Positions 34,014-43,258 of a stretch of DNA of 64,000 bases are shown here, one piece after another; positions within the stretch are counted from its first letter, which is position 1, and every line of letters begins with the position of its first letter. Origin of the DNA: Desulfovibrionales bacterium (GTDB lineage: Bacteria; Desulfobacterota; QYQD01); the NCBI GenBank assembly GCA_028715605.1, contig JAQURM010000003.1, forward strand, positions 34,810 to 98,809, given 5' to 3'. Under the pieces are notes generated by a model. It saw nothing but the letters and a program-made list of their open reading frames with translations. It had not been told where the DNA came from and searched no databases. Both the position numbers and the translations under genes were made by a program.

Positions 34014-36230
34014 CTAGAACCTCACGGCCATTTCTGCAAACCAGGCAGTGCCCGGGCTCTCATAGTAGTAGTAATAATCCTGGTCAAACAGGTTATCCAC
34101 GGAGAGGGACAGCTCGATATTCTTGGACACATCGGCGCTCACCTTGGCATCTACGACAAAGTATGGGTCGTATGAGCCATAGACATACCGGAATGAGTCG
34201 GTGTTGTCATCGTTGGAATAAATCTTCCCGACATAGCGGCCAACGATGCTTCCTTTAAACCTCCGGTGGGCAAAATCAAGTCCAATGGAATACATATTTT
34301 TAGGGACATAGGTCAGTTGTTTCCCTTCGATGGTTGGATTAGACGGGTATTCAGTAATAACCGCATCGTCATAGGTCAGGGTGGCAAATGCCTCGAGGAA
34401 GGGATTGATTTTTTGACGTAATTCCAGCTCCACCCCTTTGACTTCGGCCTTGGCGGCATTCTGGTAGGTCTTGGTCTTGGATAGGGAAGTATCCGTGACG
34501 AGATATATCAGGTCCCGGACATAGTTTTCAAAATAGGTGGCCTTAAACCTGGTTCCGAAGGAGGTCTTCTGTTCCCAGCCCAGTTCCCAGGAAGCCGTAG
34601 TCTCAGGTTCCAGATTCGGATTGCCCCTGTAGGTCCAGCCGGTGGAAGAGACCCATGTCCGGTAGAGGTTATAGACATTGGGACTACGGAAGGCTGTACC
34701 GCCGGAGAGACGAAGGGTAGTCATCTCCCGGGGCTTATAGAGGAGCGAGATATTGGGAGAGAAGCTTTCATCGGTGCGGTCAGGATAGTTTACCGCTGCG
34801 GTCGCGCCGCTGCCGTCCGTATCATAAGAGCCGTCGTAGGTCTTCCAGTAATCGTAGCGGAGGCCCAGAAAGAGCGTCAGGTTTTTAGGCAGATGCCATT
34901 CATCCTGGGCAAAGAGGGCGTAGGTGCGATCCTTTCCTCCGGAGCAATAGGCAAGGCTGGTCTTGCTGTTTTCATCCTTCCAGAAGGAGAGGTTATACTC
35001 CTCACTGGTCGCCTCACCCTGTCGGTATGAAAGCCCCACGGTAAGGATATTTTCCGGGGCGACCATGAGATCGGATTGGATTTCGGCCTGGCAGGTTTTG
35101 CTCGGCGATTCCGAGACCTTGCCCGTACCGCTATCCCAGGTGGCTGAACTATTGGGCGTAGTGTACCAGTTTTTGCTTCGGTCGATAAATCCGGCATTCA
35201 GTTTGAGGGAACAGCGGTCAGCCGGCTGCGTCTCTATGCGGAGGGTATATATGTCCGCAGCCGTCTTTCCCTCCCCATTTAGAGAATTGGATTCGCTTAA
35301 AGACGCCTTTTGTGCCGGATTATCGAAGGTTACGGATCCGCTTATGACCGGGTCGCCGGAGGCATCCCGCAGATAAGACTCATATCGGTCATAATCATAG
35401 GCGCGCTGCTGGCGGACATATCCCAAGGTAAGTTTTGACGCCTTGGGCAGGTCCAAAGCAACCTTGGCGTCAAAGTTGCCTTGTGACCAGGTGTTATTAC
35501 CTTTATCGCCCACGATATAGGCCGTACCACCCGTGCTTGTATTGGTCCTGGTCCAGCCGGTTACAGCGGTTCCTGCCCCGACTGAGGTAGTCTTCGTGAC
35601 CAGCTCAGTGGGGTAGCCGTCCGTATCCAGATATTCCGCACCCAGCCTGAAGCTGATGTTATCCAGTACCTTGTTGCCATAACCCAGGCGGGTTGACCAG
35701 GTCTGGTCGGTTCCGTATCCGGCCTTGAACAGGATTTCCTGCTTTTCCGGCATCCGGGTAATGATGTTTACTACGCCGCCCATGGCATTTCCGCCATAAA
35801 GGGCAGAGACCGGCCCCCGGACGACCTCAATCTGTTCGACAGATTCGACAGGCAGCCCGGCCCACTCCACGCTATTCGTATAACTGTCATTTAATGGAAG
35901 ACCATCCAGTAAAATAGCGGTACGCTCTTTTCCCGGCAGGCCGCGGAGCGAGATATGGGCTAGTGTGTCCATCAGGCCCTTGCCGCGGCGTTCGAAGACG
36001 CCCGGCAGTTCCCGCAGGGCCTGATCCAGGGCCTGGATGTTTCTCTTGCTGATATCTTCCCTGGTTACCACGCTGGCGCTGGCCGGGACATTTTCTATTT
36101 CCTGAGGAGTCTTGGTAGCGGTTACGATTATCTCTTTTATTACCGCCGTATCCTTTGTCTCTTCAGCAATCCCGGACGCGGGGGGTAAAAATACCGTAAA
36201 CAGAATGACCAAAAGCCACAAACAACACAT
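34014..36230 (-). CDS. TonB-dependent outer membrane receptor
   Basis: From ATG 36230 (GGGAG upstream; signal peptide CCLWLLVILFTVFLPPASG) this is a 738-residue receptor. It has a TonB-box-like IKEIIVTATKTPQ, the plug domain (RNIQALDQALRELPGVFER; VERIEVVRGP-like EQIEVVRGPVSALYGGNAMGG) and a 22-strand barrel ending in AEMAVRF with terminal Phe. The size and plug resemble BtuB/FepA-type receptors. It is followed directly by its ABC importer and preceded by a terminator hairpin and cooT. Nickel or cobalt chelates or cobalamin are the better guesses given CooT; this is inference. Confidence 0.9.
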   Translation of the reverse strand: MCCLWLLVILFTVFLPPASGIAEETKDTAVIKEIIVTATKTPQEIENVPASASVVTREDISKRNIQALDQALRELPGVFERRGKGLMDTLAHISLRGLPGKERTAILLDGLPLNDSYTNSVEWAGLPVESVEQIEVVRGPVSALYGGNAMGGVVNIITRMPEKQEILFKAGYGTDQTWSTRLGYGNKVLDNISFRLGAEYLDTDGYPTELVTKTTSVGAGTAVTGWTRTNTSTGGTAYIVGDKGNNTWSQGNFDAKVALDLPKASKLTLGYVRQQRAYDYDRYESYLRDASGDPVISGSVTFDNPAQKASLSESNSLNGEGKTAADIYTLRIETQPADRCSLKLNAGFIDRSKNWYTTPNSSATWDSGTGKVSESPSKTCQAEIQSDLMVAPENILTVGLSYRQGEATSEEYNLSFWKDENSKTSLAYCSGGKDRTYALFAQDEWHLPKNLTLFLGLRYDYWKTYDGSYDTDGSGATAAVNYPDRTDESFSPNISLLYKPREMTTLRLSGGTAFRSPNVYNLYRTWVSSTGWTYRGNPNLEPETTASWELGWEQKTSFGTRFKATYFENYVRDLIYLVTDTSLSKTKTYQNAAKAEVKGVELELRQKINPFLEAFATLTYDDAVITEYPSNPTIEGKQLTYVPKNMYSIGLDFAHRRFKGSIVGRYVGKIYSNDDNTDSFRYVYGSYDPYFVVDAKVSADVSKNIELSLSVDNLFDQDYYYYYESPGTAWFAEMAVRF

Positions 36231-36261
36231 CTTTAAATCTCCCTTCTTCACAGAGTTTGAC

Positions 36262-36296
36262 AAAAAACCTCAACTCTGTTACGAAGAGAGTTGAGG
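36262..36296 (-). terminator. Intrinsic terminator in the TonB-receptor leader (possible attenuator)
   Basis: On the minus strand a 10-bp perfect stem CCTCAACTCT/AGAGTTGAGG (36296-36287 with 36277-36268) and 9-nt loop are followed by six U (36267-36262). It ends about 32 nt before the receptor ATG, too close for a separate promoter downstream. It must be read through to express the receptor. A second hairpin (AAGGCAGC/GCTGCCTT) lies just upstream. Confidence 0.75.
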
Positions 36297-36368
36297 TGCG
36301 TCCGTCTCTGGCGAAACGTACTTCCTGGAAAGGCAGCTCACATCCTGGCAGAGGGGGCTGCCTTTTCC

Positions 36369-36557
36369 TTATTTTTCCTTCAGCACCATACGGTGATCGA
36401 GAAAGTTTATCTCCTGAATATCAGCCTCTACGTACATCTCTTTTCCCAGAAGACCGCGGAGGTATATCTTGCCGTCTTCCGGACGGAGAATAATGACGCT
36501 GTCCATCAGGAGTTCTTCCTTGTCATCTTTTAAGATATAGGCGTTTGTCTCACACAT
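36369..36557 (-). CDS. cooT: CooT-like nickel-binding protein
   Basis: This 62-residue CooT-family protein begins MCETNAYILKD with the invariant Cys2, which binds Ni(II) in the CooT dimer. Next comes LLMDSVIILRPEDGKIYLRG, and it ends NFLDHRMVLKE. CooT proteins bind nickel and are tied to CO dehydrogenase or other nickel enzymes. Here it lies directly upstream of a TonB-dependent receptor and importer. This context suggests metal sensing or delivery for that uptake system. Complete; starts at ATG 36557. Confidence 0.85.
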   Translation of the reverse strand: MCETNAYILKDDKEELLMDSVIILRPEDGKIYLRGLLGKEMYVEADIQEINFLDHRMVLKEK

Positions 36558-36581
36558 TCTGTCCCTCCTTTTTTACAAATA

Positions 36582-36638
36582 GTCATTAGTCATTGGTTAA
36601 GTTGGAAGGATGGATCACTTTTACCAGTGACGAGTGAC
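36582..36638. repeat. Dispersed intergenic repeat, copy 1
   Basis: The segment TCATTAGTCATTGGTTAAG...CCAGTGAC recurs imperfectly at 55127-55198. It is short and non-coding, and lies beyond the stop of tonB. Confidence 0.55.
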
Positions 36639-36655
36639 GCTTTTGAACTTGTGCG

Positions 36656-37390
36656 TTATCTGTTTACCAACTTAAATACCAGCGGTACATCCAGAGAAAG
36701 CTTGTTCATGGCCAGTTCCTTTGGGATGGACGGAAATCTGCTGATGCGCCTTACCGTCCGTTCTGCTGCCTTATCCAGGATACTGAACCCGGAAGACTTG
36801 ACGACTCTCAAATCCTCTACCTTCCCATCCTGGCATATGACGAAATGCAAATCTACGGTCCCTTCCCGGCTGTTTCTTTGGGCCCACAAAGGATATTCTT
36901 TATATTCTTCCAGCAGGGTCCGGATAAGGGCTAAGTATCCTTCAAAGACGTTGTGTTTTTGGGCCGCAGAAGCAGGACCGGGAGAGGAGTTCGCCTCTGA
37001 ACCGGACGTTCCGGCCAGCATAGCACTCAGAAACGGGCAGGGAGAAGGTTGCCGTGCCACAGCCGGCGTCTCATTTTCCATCTTGCCTTCATTTGCAGGG
37101 ACGGATGTCTCTTCCGGCGGCAGCTTCTCAGCCTGTACTGTCTCTTTAGGCGTAAGCGGCTGCGCTGCCTTTGTATTTTTTTTAACGGTTCTCTTTCCGG
37201 CCTGACTTGTTGCCCTTACCGGTGGAACATGCGCCGGGGCAGTAACCTCAGAAAATACAAAACTGAGGACAGGGGCCGGCAAACGGTGCGGCGGTACCTT
37301 GTTTTTGAGATCCATTCCCCACAGGAAGAGGACATGTAAGAGGCAGGAGACCAGAAAGAAATAAGGTATGTTGTCAGCGGCCCTTCTCAC
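36656..37390 (-). CDS. tonB: TonB energy transducer
   Basis: From GTG 37390, whose GTGA overlaps the exbD stop, this is a 244-residue protein. It has an N-terminal anchor helix (YFFLVSCLLHVLFLWGM) and a Pro/Lys/Glu-rich spacer. The C-terminal TonB domain contains YKEYPLWAQRNSREGTVDLHF and VVKSSGFSILDKAAERTVRR. It transmits energy from ExbB-ExbD to outer-membrane receptors such as that at 34014. The order exbB-exbD-tonB on the minus strand is an operon facing the receptor genes. Confidence 0.87.
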   Translation of the reverse strand: MRRAADNIPYFFLVSCLLHVLFLWGMDLKNKVPPHRLPAPVLSFVFSEVTAPAHVPPVRATSQAGKRTVKKNTKAAQPLTPKETVQAEKLPPEETSVPANEGKMENETPAVARQPSPCPFLSAMLAGTSGSEANSSPGPASAAQKHNVFEGYLALIRTLLEEYKEYPLWAQRNSREGTVDLHFVICQDGKVEDLRVVKSSGFSILDKAAERTVRRISRFPSIPKELAMNKLSLDVPLVFKLVNR

Positions 37391-37797
37391 CGGTCTTTTT
37401 CCTCCGCTGAAAGAAGCAGGCCGCGGGCGCCGGCCAGCCGTATCTCGTCCATTACTGAAACCAGGGTTTGCACCCGGCAATCCCGGTCGGACTTGACCAC
37501 AACCTCTTTCCTGCCGGTTTCGGCCAGCCGCATCTGTAAGGCCTGACGCAGGTCCCGTAGGCCAACTTCGATCTCGTCCACAAAAACCCGGCCTTGCCGG
37601 TCGATCGAGACTGTAAGGGGGATGGGCCGGGAAGCCCCGGCCACCTTTGACCGGGGGAGTTCGAGACTGATCCCGGTTTCCTCTATAAAATGGGCCGACA
37701 GCATAAAAAAAATGAGGAGCAGAAAGACCATGTCTATCAGCGGAGCCATGTCCAGCCCTAAGGATTTTTTTTGAGTACGGCGGATGGTTACCAGCAT
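37387..37797 (-). CDS. exbD: ExbD biopolymer transport protein
   Basis: This 136-residue ExbD/TolR protein has one N-terminal membrane helix with the essential Asp in LDMAPLIDMVFLLLIFFML. The periplasmic domain contains LELPRSKVAG and VVKSDRDCRVQTLVSVMDE. It forms the proton-driven complex with ExbB and TonB. It lies between exbB and tonB, with a 4-nt overlap to the latter. Normal length. Confidence 0.9.
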   Translation of the reverse strand: MLVTIRRTQKKSLGLDMAPLIDMVFLLLIFFMLSAHFIEETGISLELPRSKVAGASRPIPLTVSIDRQGRVFVDEIEVGLRDLRQALQMRLAETGRKEVVVKSDRDCRVQTLVSVMDEIRLAGARGLLLSAEEKDR

Positions 37798-37837
37798 CTG
37801 TTTTCCATTTAATCCTGGATTATGAGTTCTTTCTCTC

Positions 37838-38470
37838 CTACGGCGACGCTACCGACCCCTGACTTTCCTCAACCGTAGCTAACAGTCGGGAGGCGGCCAT
37901 TTCTACCTCACCTGCCAGGCTGTCCACTTTTCTTTCCAGGACAAAGTGACAAAAGGCGGTAGGAATGGCCACAGAGAGTCCGAAGGCCGTGGTAAGCATG
38001 GCCTCCCAGATACCGCCAGCCAAGGCCATGGCGTTTACCTTGCCGCCGATGTGTTCAATTACCTGAAAGGCCTGGATCATCCCGGTAACTGTGCCAAGAA
38101 GCCCCAAAAGAGGCGCAAGTTGCACAACCAGGGGAAGAATCTTTATCCGGCCCTCGATATTGTCCACGGCCTGGCTCCCCACGGCTGAAGCAATCTCGAT
38201 GAGCTCTGCCCGTTTCTTTCCTTCGGAAATATTCAGGATCAGGGCGGTCAAAACTACAGCCACCGGGTTTCTGTTGCCGCTGACGAGTGAAAGAGCGCTA
38301 TCACCCCCCCCGGCATTAACGGCCCGGACTATCGTGTTCAGGTCCACCCTTGGCGTCCTGGCCAGGCGGTAAAGACAAAAAGAGCGCTCCAGAATAATGG
38401 CCAGGGCCAATATGGACAGAAAGAGAATGGGGTACATGACAACCCCACCCTGGAAAAAATAATCTATCAA
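37838..38470 (-). CDS. exbB: ExbB/TolQ/MotA-family proton channel protein
   Basis: From TTG 38470 with AAGGAG six bases upstream, this is a 210-residue protein (LIDYFFQGGVVMYPILFLSI). It has three membrane spans, the cytoplasmic segment RIKILPLVVQLAPLLGLLGTVTGMIQAF and a final GLSVAIPTAFCHFVLERKV helix. These are classic ExbB motifs. The frame runs to 38599, but the extra part lacks family features. It is the first gene of exbB-exbD-tonB. Confidence 0.88.
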   Translation of the reverse strand: MIDYFFQGGVVMYPILFLSILALAIILERSFCLYRLARTPRVDLNTIVRAVNAGGGDSALSLVSGNRNPVAVVLTALILNISEGKKRAELIEIASAVGSQAVDNIEGRIKILPLVVQLAPLLGLLGTVTGMIQAFQVIEHIGGKVNAMALAGGIWEAMLTTAFGLSVAIPTAFCHFVLERKVDSLAGEVEMAASRLLATVEESQGSVASP

Positions 38471-38745
38471 GGCAAACTCCTTAATTTTAATATCTTCTGA
38501 AAATAAACGTTTAACAGCCCCGCCGGGGGCTGTCAAGCATAAGTTCTTTCGGGCCGTATGACCCAATTGAGCAGACACAGAAGCGGCAGAAAGGGCCAAA
38601 TAGTAGCACGAAAATTAATAAAGTGTTACTTAACAAACTTGTACGCGATTGTCAATAAGTGGGTGTAGAAAACTTGCAAAAAGTTTGTGATGCTATAAAG
38701 ACGGTGAGTGATGGATGAATTAATAGCTGATTTCTGATTAAACGC

Positions 38746-39711
38746 TTATCTTTCTGCCTGTAAGTTGTAGCTCTTCTCTATACCTCTAACCAAAAAGGTC
38801 AAGACCTCATTTACTGGACATGGAATCCCCAGAGCTTTTGCTTCCTTCACTATAGCCCCGTTTATGGCCTCGATTTCAGTCCGCTTCTTATTCAAGACAT
38901 CCTGCAACATCGAGGAGCGATTTTCGGCTGTGGCCAGGCAGGCCGCTTTTGCCTCCTCCACGGCCTGGGGATTGACCTGGAGGCCCTTGCCGCGGGCCAC
39001 GGCAAGGGCCTCGGTAATGGCTATAGCCATGAGATTCTGTATCTCCGGGAATTTTACCAGATCGCCGTTTTTAAGCCTGGTCAGGGCCGAGAGGGCATTA
39101 ATTCCTACATTGATGAAGAGTTTATTCCAGACGATTTCTTCGATGTTCTCCACTACTTTTGTGACCAATCCAGCAGCAGTTAAGATCTCGGCCAGCTTAA
39201 CAAGTTGTCCTCGCATCTTCTCATCCGAAAGAAAAGACCCTATGTAGGTTGGTCCCTCCCCTGCATGGCGGATGTGTCCGGTTTCAACCAGGGTTACGCC
39301 GTGAAAGGTGACGCCAACAGCGATTTGTCTCTCCAATAAGACCTTTTTAAGGACCTCGACATGGCCCAGACCGTTTTGCAGGGTGAGGACTAAGGTATTT
39401 TGATGAATGAGCGAGGGTAACAGAGATGCCGCTGATTCCGTGTCATAGGATTTTACACAGATGATGACCAGATCGCACGGGCCGATGCCGGCCGTATCAA
39501 TGGTTACCTTAAGGGGAATAGACGTAACCCCGGTGGGTTCCTCCAGCAACAGACCATGCCTTACGAGATAGGCGGCTCGCTCTTCGGACTTGTCCAGAAA
39601 CCGGACATCCAACCCCAGACGGCTTAAAAGGCCGCCAAAGAAGAGTCCGATGGCGCCCGGGCCGATCACTGCCACCCGCAGTAGTGTACTAATATGAGAA
39701 TTTGTATCCAT
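38746..39711 (-). CDS. panE: 2-dehydropantoate 2-reductase
   Basis: This 321-residue ketopantoate reductase has the Rossmann motif VAVIGPGAIGLFFGGLLSRLG (quoted in part) at about residues 13-30. It also has VIICVKSYDT, LQNGLGHVEVL, and the catalytic Lys in IEEIVWNKLFINVGINALSAL. It makes pantoate for coenzyme A using NADPH. ATG 39711 is at the edge of a dispersed repeat. It appears to stand alone, downstream of ruvB on the same strand across a 330-bp gap. Confidence 0.9.
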   Translation of the reverse strand: MDTNSHISTLLRVAVIGPGAIGLFFGGLLSRLGLDVRFLDKSEERAAYLVRHGLLLEEPTGVTSIPLKVTIDTAGIGPCDLVIICVKSYDTESAASLLPSLIHQNTLVLTLQNGLGHVEVLKKVLLERQIAVGVTFHGVTLVETGHIRHAGEGPTYIGSFLSDEKMRGQLVKLAEILTAAGLVTKVVENIEEIVWNKLFINVGINALSALTRLKNGDLVKFPEIQNLMAIAITEALAVARGKGLQVNPQAVEEAKAACLATAENRSSMLQDVLNKKRTEIEAINGAIVKEAKALGIPCPVNEVLTFLVRGIEKSYNLQAER

Positions 39712-39865
39712 TTAGCTGTTTGAAAAAGTATTCTTAAATCCCTCCCGACCTCCCTTTTCTAAAGGGAGGAGAAATACTTCCCCCTTTGGAACAGGGGGAT
39801 TGAGGGGGATTTTTGCTCTTATGTCGCCTTGCTCGGGCATATTTTTCAAAAACCTAACGTGTTAC
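39711..39865. repeat. MITE-like dispersed repeat, copy A
   Basis: About 155 bp from TTTAGCTGTTTGAAAAAG to TTTTTCAAAAACC...GTGTTAC, nearly the same as 42209-42364. The ends are inverted (TTTGAAAAA / TTTTTCAAA) and the inside has two G/C-rich hairpins. The adjacent 39866-40040 has CTCTGCG-type repeat remnants and no gene. Confidence 0.7.
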
Positions 39866-40040
39866 GAGAATCCTTATTTTGTTCCCATGAGGGAACCAAC
39901 AGATGCCCTCTCCCTTGAGGGTGAGGGGAAGAGGCTTTTCTCTGCGTTCTTTGCGCCCTCCTGCGGCGGATCTACGATGCTCTGCGGTGAGATCTTTTGG
40001 TTGCGGCCATGCCGTGCTGCGCACTCATGCGGAATGTCGG

Positions 40041-41084
40041 TCAAAACAGAGACTCCTGGTTTGATTCCCTGGGCTTCTGATTGAGGTATTGATAGGCAAG
40101 GCGGGTGGCAACCCGGCCGCGGGGTGTACGGCTTATGTACCCGCACTGGATCAGGTAAGGCTCATAGACGTCTTCAATCGTATCTTTTTCTTCACATACT
40201 GCCGTGGAGAGTGTATCCAGGCCGATAGGCCCGCCGTCAAATTTCTCGATAATCGTAAGGAGTATCTGGCGGTCCATCCGGTCAAATCCGCGATCGTCCA
40301 CCTCCAGCATATGCAGGGCGGCGTCCGCTACATTTTTGGTGATTACTCCGTCGGCCTTCACCTGGGCAAAATCACGGACACGACGCAGGAGGCGGTTGGC
40401 GATACGGGGGGTGCCCCGCGAACGGCGTGCTATCTCGAAGGCCCCTTCTTTGTCGATAGAGATGCCCAGAATTCTTGCGGAGCGCGTGATAATGATCTCA
40501 AGTTCCTCCGGTGTGTAAAAGTCCACACGCAAGACCACGCCAAAGCGGTCTCGCAAGGGGGGGGTCAGAAGCCCGGCCCGGGTGGTGGCCCCTACTAAGG
40601 TGAAGCGCGGAAGGTCAAGTTTGATGCTCCGGGCGCTGGGGCCCTGGCCGATAATGATGTCCAGTTGATAGTCTTCCATGGCCGGATAGAGCATTTCTTC
40701 TACTACGCGGTTCAACCGGTGGACCTCATCGATAAAAAGGACATCATTATCTTTCAGATTAGTGAGGATGGCGGCTAAGTCGCCTGTTTTTTCAATAACC
40801 GGGCCGGAAGTAGCCCTTATATTCACTGAAAGCTCATTAGCTAAGATATACGCCAGGGTAGTCTTGCCCAGTCCCGGGTGACCGTGAAAGAGCACATGAT
40901 CCAGGGATTCTTTCCGGTTCCGGGCCGCCTCGATAAAGACACGCAGATTAGCTTTCAGGTTTTCCTGGCCGATGTATTCTTCCAGGTTCCGGGGGCGCAG
41001 ATTGTTCTCATAACGGGCTTCGTCGTCTTCGATGGTCGGCGCTATCGGCGAGGGTCGCTTTTTGTCTTCTTTAGTTGAGGTCAT
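40041..41084 (-). CDS. ruvB: RuvB Holliday junction branch-migration helicase
   Basis: This 347-residue AAA+ motor has [21 protein letters not shown], Walker [16 protein letters not shown], Walker [11 protein letters not shown], sensor [11 protein letters not shown] and the C-terminal winged helix [16 protein letters not shown]. It drives branch migration with RuvA. It overlaps ruvA by 4 nt. Complete and of normal length. Confidence 0.96.
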   Translation of the reverse strand: MTSTKEDKKRPSPIAPTIEDDEARYENNLRPRNLEEYIGQENLKANLRVFIEAARNRKESLDHVLFHGHPGLGKTTLAYILANELSVNIRATSGPVIEKTGDLAAILTNLKDNDVLFIDEVHRLNRVVEEMLYPAMEDYQLDIIIGQGPSARSIKLDLPRFTLVGATTRAGLLTPPLRDRFGVVLRVDFYTPEELEIIITRSARILGISIDKEGAFEIARRSRGTPRIANRLLRRVRDFAQVKADGVITKNVADAALHMLEVDDRGFDRMDRQILLTIIEKFDGGPIGLDTLSTAVCEEKDTIEDVYEPYLIQCGYISRTPRGRVATRLAYQYLNQKPRESNQESLF

Positions 41085-41689
41085 GGCCGTGCTATAACCC
41101 TTAGTACCTGTTTTAATATCTCTTCCAGAGAAAGCAGGCCCTTATTCTCCCTTTCAACTCCGGCCATGGCTGCTTCCGCAGCGGCCTTTTTATAACCAAG
41201 ATTGACCAGGGCAGAGACGGCATCTGCGTAAAGCCTCTTGTTTTCTGCAGTCACCGGGATAACGGCAGGCCAGGATTCAGACGTTTTTTTACCTATCTTG
41301 TCCCTTAATTCGATCACCATTCGTTCTGCCGTCTTTTTGCCTACGCCCGGGATACTGATTATCCGGCTTACATCTCCCGATAGTATGGCCTGTTCCAGCT
41401 CAGTCACACCGATGCCTGAAAGGATGTTAAGCGCCAGTTTGGGGCCTATACCTGAAATACTTATCAGGGACATAAACATTATCTTCTCGGCCATAGTCTT
41501 AAAGCCATAAAGCTGCAACACATCTTCCCGCAGGTGTGTATAGGTGTGCAGGCTGACCGGGCTATCCGCCTCCGGCAACTCATAAAAGGTGGAAAGCGGG
41601 ATGAACACCTGATAGCCGACTCCATTTACGTTGAGGATGGCATATTCCGGCGATTTATAAAGTACATTTCCTTCCAAGCGGGCGATCAT
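41081..41689 (-). CDS. ruvA: RuvA Holliday junction-binding protein
   Basis: This 202-residue protein has an N-terminal OB domain ([20 protein letters not shown]), a tandem HhH domain ([40 protein letters not shown]) and a flexible linker to the C-terminal domain III ([20 protein letters not shown]), which contacts RuvB. It binds four-way junctions as a tetramer. It lies 5 nt after ruvC, in the order ruvC-ruvA-ruvB. Confidence 0.96.
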   Translation of the reverse strand: MIARLEGNVLYKSPEYAILNVNGVGYQVFIPLSTFYELPEADSPVSLHTYTHLREDVLQLYGFKTMAEKIMFMSLISISGIGPKLALNILSGIGVTELEQAILSGDVSRIISIPGVGKKTAERMVIELRDKIGKKTSESWPAVIPVTAENKRLYADAVSALVNLGYKKAAAEAAMAGVERENKGLLSLEEILKQVLRVIARP

Positions 41690-41694
41690 CGGTA

Positions 41695-42171
41695 TTAACC
41701 TGATATAGTAGTGTGAATATGGCAGATAGCCACGGCCAGGGCATCGGCGGTATCCGGAGACGGCATTTCCTTCAGACGCACCAGGGCCTGCACCATCTTT
41801 TGCACCTGCTGTTTACTGGCCTGCCCATAACCTACGACGGCCAGTTTCACTGCCCGGGGTGAATATTCATAGATTTCCAGACCGGCCTCGGCTGAGGCCA
41901 GCATGGTTACACCTCTTACATGGCTTAGCTTTATAGCCGACTGAGGATTTTTGGCCAAAAAGACGCCCTCTATCGCCACATCATCCGGCTCAAAATCATT
42001 GATGACGGTCCGCATGGATTGATAAATGTCCTTCAGGCGCACCGCAAAAGATTGCCGGGCCGACGGACGAATCAAACCGCTATGGACATGGATCAGGCCG
42101 TTATTTCCCTTCTCCAGTATAGCAAATCCGGTTACTATTGAACCGGGATCAATGCCCAGGACTCTCATCAT
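41695..42171 (-). CDS. ruvC: RuvC Holliday junction resolvase
   Basis: This 158-residue RNase H-fold resolvase has MRVLGIDPGSIVTGFAILE with the first catalytic Asp, VAIEGVFLAKNPQSAIKLSH with Glu, and the C-terminal acidic pair in PSPDTADALAVAICH. It cuts Holliday junctions symmetrically after branch migration by RuvAB, which are encoded immediately downstream. Confidence 0.95.
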   Translation of the reverse strand: MMRVLGIDPGSIVTGFAILEKGNNGLIHVHSGLIRPSARQSFAVRLKDIYQSMRTVINDFEPDDVAIEGVFLAKNPQSAIKLSHVRGVTMLASAEAGLEIYEYSPRAVKLAVVGYGQASKQQVQKMVQALVRLKEMPSPDTADALAVAICHIHTTISG

Positions 42172-42208
42172 AATAATTATGTTCTAATCGTTAACCGTTC
42201 GGTATCAG

Positions 42209-42364
42209 TTTAGCTGTTTGAAAAAGTATTCTTAAATCCCTCCCAACCTCCCTTTTTCAAAGGGAGGAGAAACGCTTCCCCCTTTGGAAAAGGGGGATTG
42301 AGGGGGATTTTGGACCTTATAGCGCCTTGCCTAGGGCGTATTTTTCAAAAACCCAAAGTGTTAC
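42209..42364. repeat. MITE-like dispersed repeat, copy B
   Basis: Nearly identical to 39711-39865 in the same orientation, with differences concentrated in the middle third. It lies in the gap between yebC and ruvC and has the same imperfect terminal inverted repeats. No coding capacity. Confidence 0.7.
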
Positions 42365-42395
42365 AACGTTCGAACGATCCTGATTCTGACAGGAA

Positions 42396-43145
42396 TCAGC
42401 CGATAGCCTCCAGGATAGCGTCAGGTATATCAAAATTGGCATAGGCATGCTGGATATCATCGTAGTCCTCCAAGGCCTCCATTAACCGCAATACCTGTTG
42501 GGCCTGCTTTTCGTCTTCTATCTGCACCGTGGTCTTGGGAAGCATGGTGATTTCAGCTGCCAGATAAGGGACATTTTGTTCATCCAGGGCCTTTTTTACG
42601 GCCTCGAAATCAGACGCCGGGGTTACTACCTCATATTCTTCCTCTTGCTCGCGCACATCCTCGGCGCCGGCCTCTAAGGCGATGTCCATCAGCTTTTCCT
42701 CGTTTACGGCCTTCTTATCTACGGTGATGAGACCTTTCTTATCAAACAGCCAGGCCACGCAGCCGTTTTCTCCCATGTTGCCGCCGTTTTTGCTGAATAT
42801 GTGCCTTATATCCGAAACCGTCCGGTTTTTATTATCCGTCACGCTTTCCACCAGGACAGCCACACCGCCCGTCCCGTAACCCTCGTAGATCACCTCTTCG
42901 TAGGATTGCCCTTCCAGTTCGCCGGTTCCTTTTTTAATCGCCCTTTCGATATTATCCTTAGGCATATTTTCGGTCCTGGCGTCGGCTACAGCCGCCCTCA
43001 ATCTTGGGTTCATGTTGATATCTCCGCCGCCCAGGCGGGCTGCCACAATGATTTCCTTGGCCAGCTTTGTAAATATCTTGCCACGTTTGGCGTCGGTAGC
43101 GCCTTTCTTACGTTTGATAGTACTCCACTTGGAATGGCCGGACAT
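42396..43145 (-). CDS. yebC: YebC/PmpR-family regulator or translation factor
   Basis: This 249-residue TACO1/YebC family protein has the typical start [20 protein letters not shown] and [19 protein letters not shown]. It continues with [19 protein letters not shown] and [11 protein letters not shown]. Members are described as DNA-binding regulators or as helpers of translation through polyproline stretches. Location upstream of ruvCAB on the same strand is the common arrangement. Confidence 0.94.
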   Translation of the reverse strand: MSGHSKWSTIKRKKGATDAKRGKIFTKLAKEIIVAARLGGGDINMNPRLRAAVADARTENMPKDNIERAIKKGTGELEGQSYEEVIYEGYGTGGVAVLVESVTDNKNRTVSDIRHIFSKNGGNMGENGCVAWLFDKKGLITVDKKAVNEEKLMDIALEAGAEDVREQEEEYEVVTPASDFEAVKKALDEQNVPYLAAEITMLPKTTVQIEDEKQAQQVLRLMEALEDYDDIQHAYANFDIPDAILEAIG

Positions 43146-43258
43146 AACTGCTTGATTCCTCCTGCTATATTACTTTATCTGTTGTTTGTTGCCCTTTGCT
43201 GCTGATCTGCCAGAGGCGGAACAACGAACCACTGACGGGTATGGGCGGCATCCGTCCT

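Noticed and set aside
36300..36370. NiCo, cobalamin or other named riboswitch in the receptor leader
   Set aside because: The hairpin next to the terminator does not match any consensus I can recall; only the attenuator-like terminator is supported.
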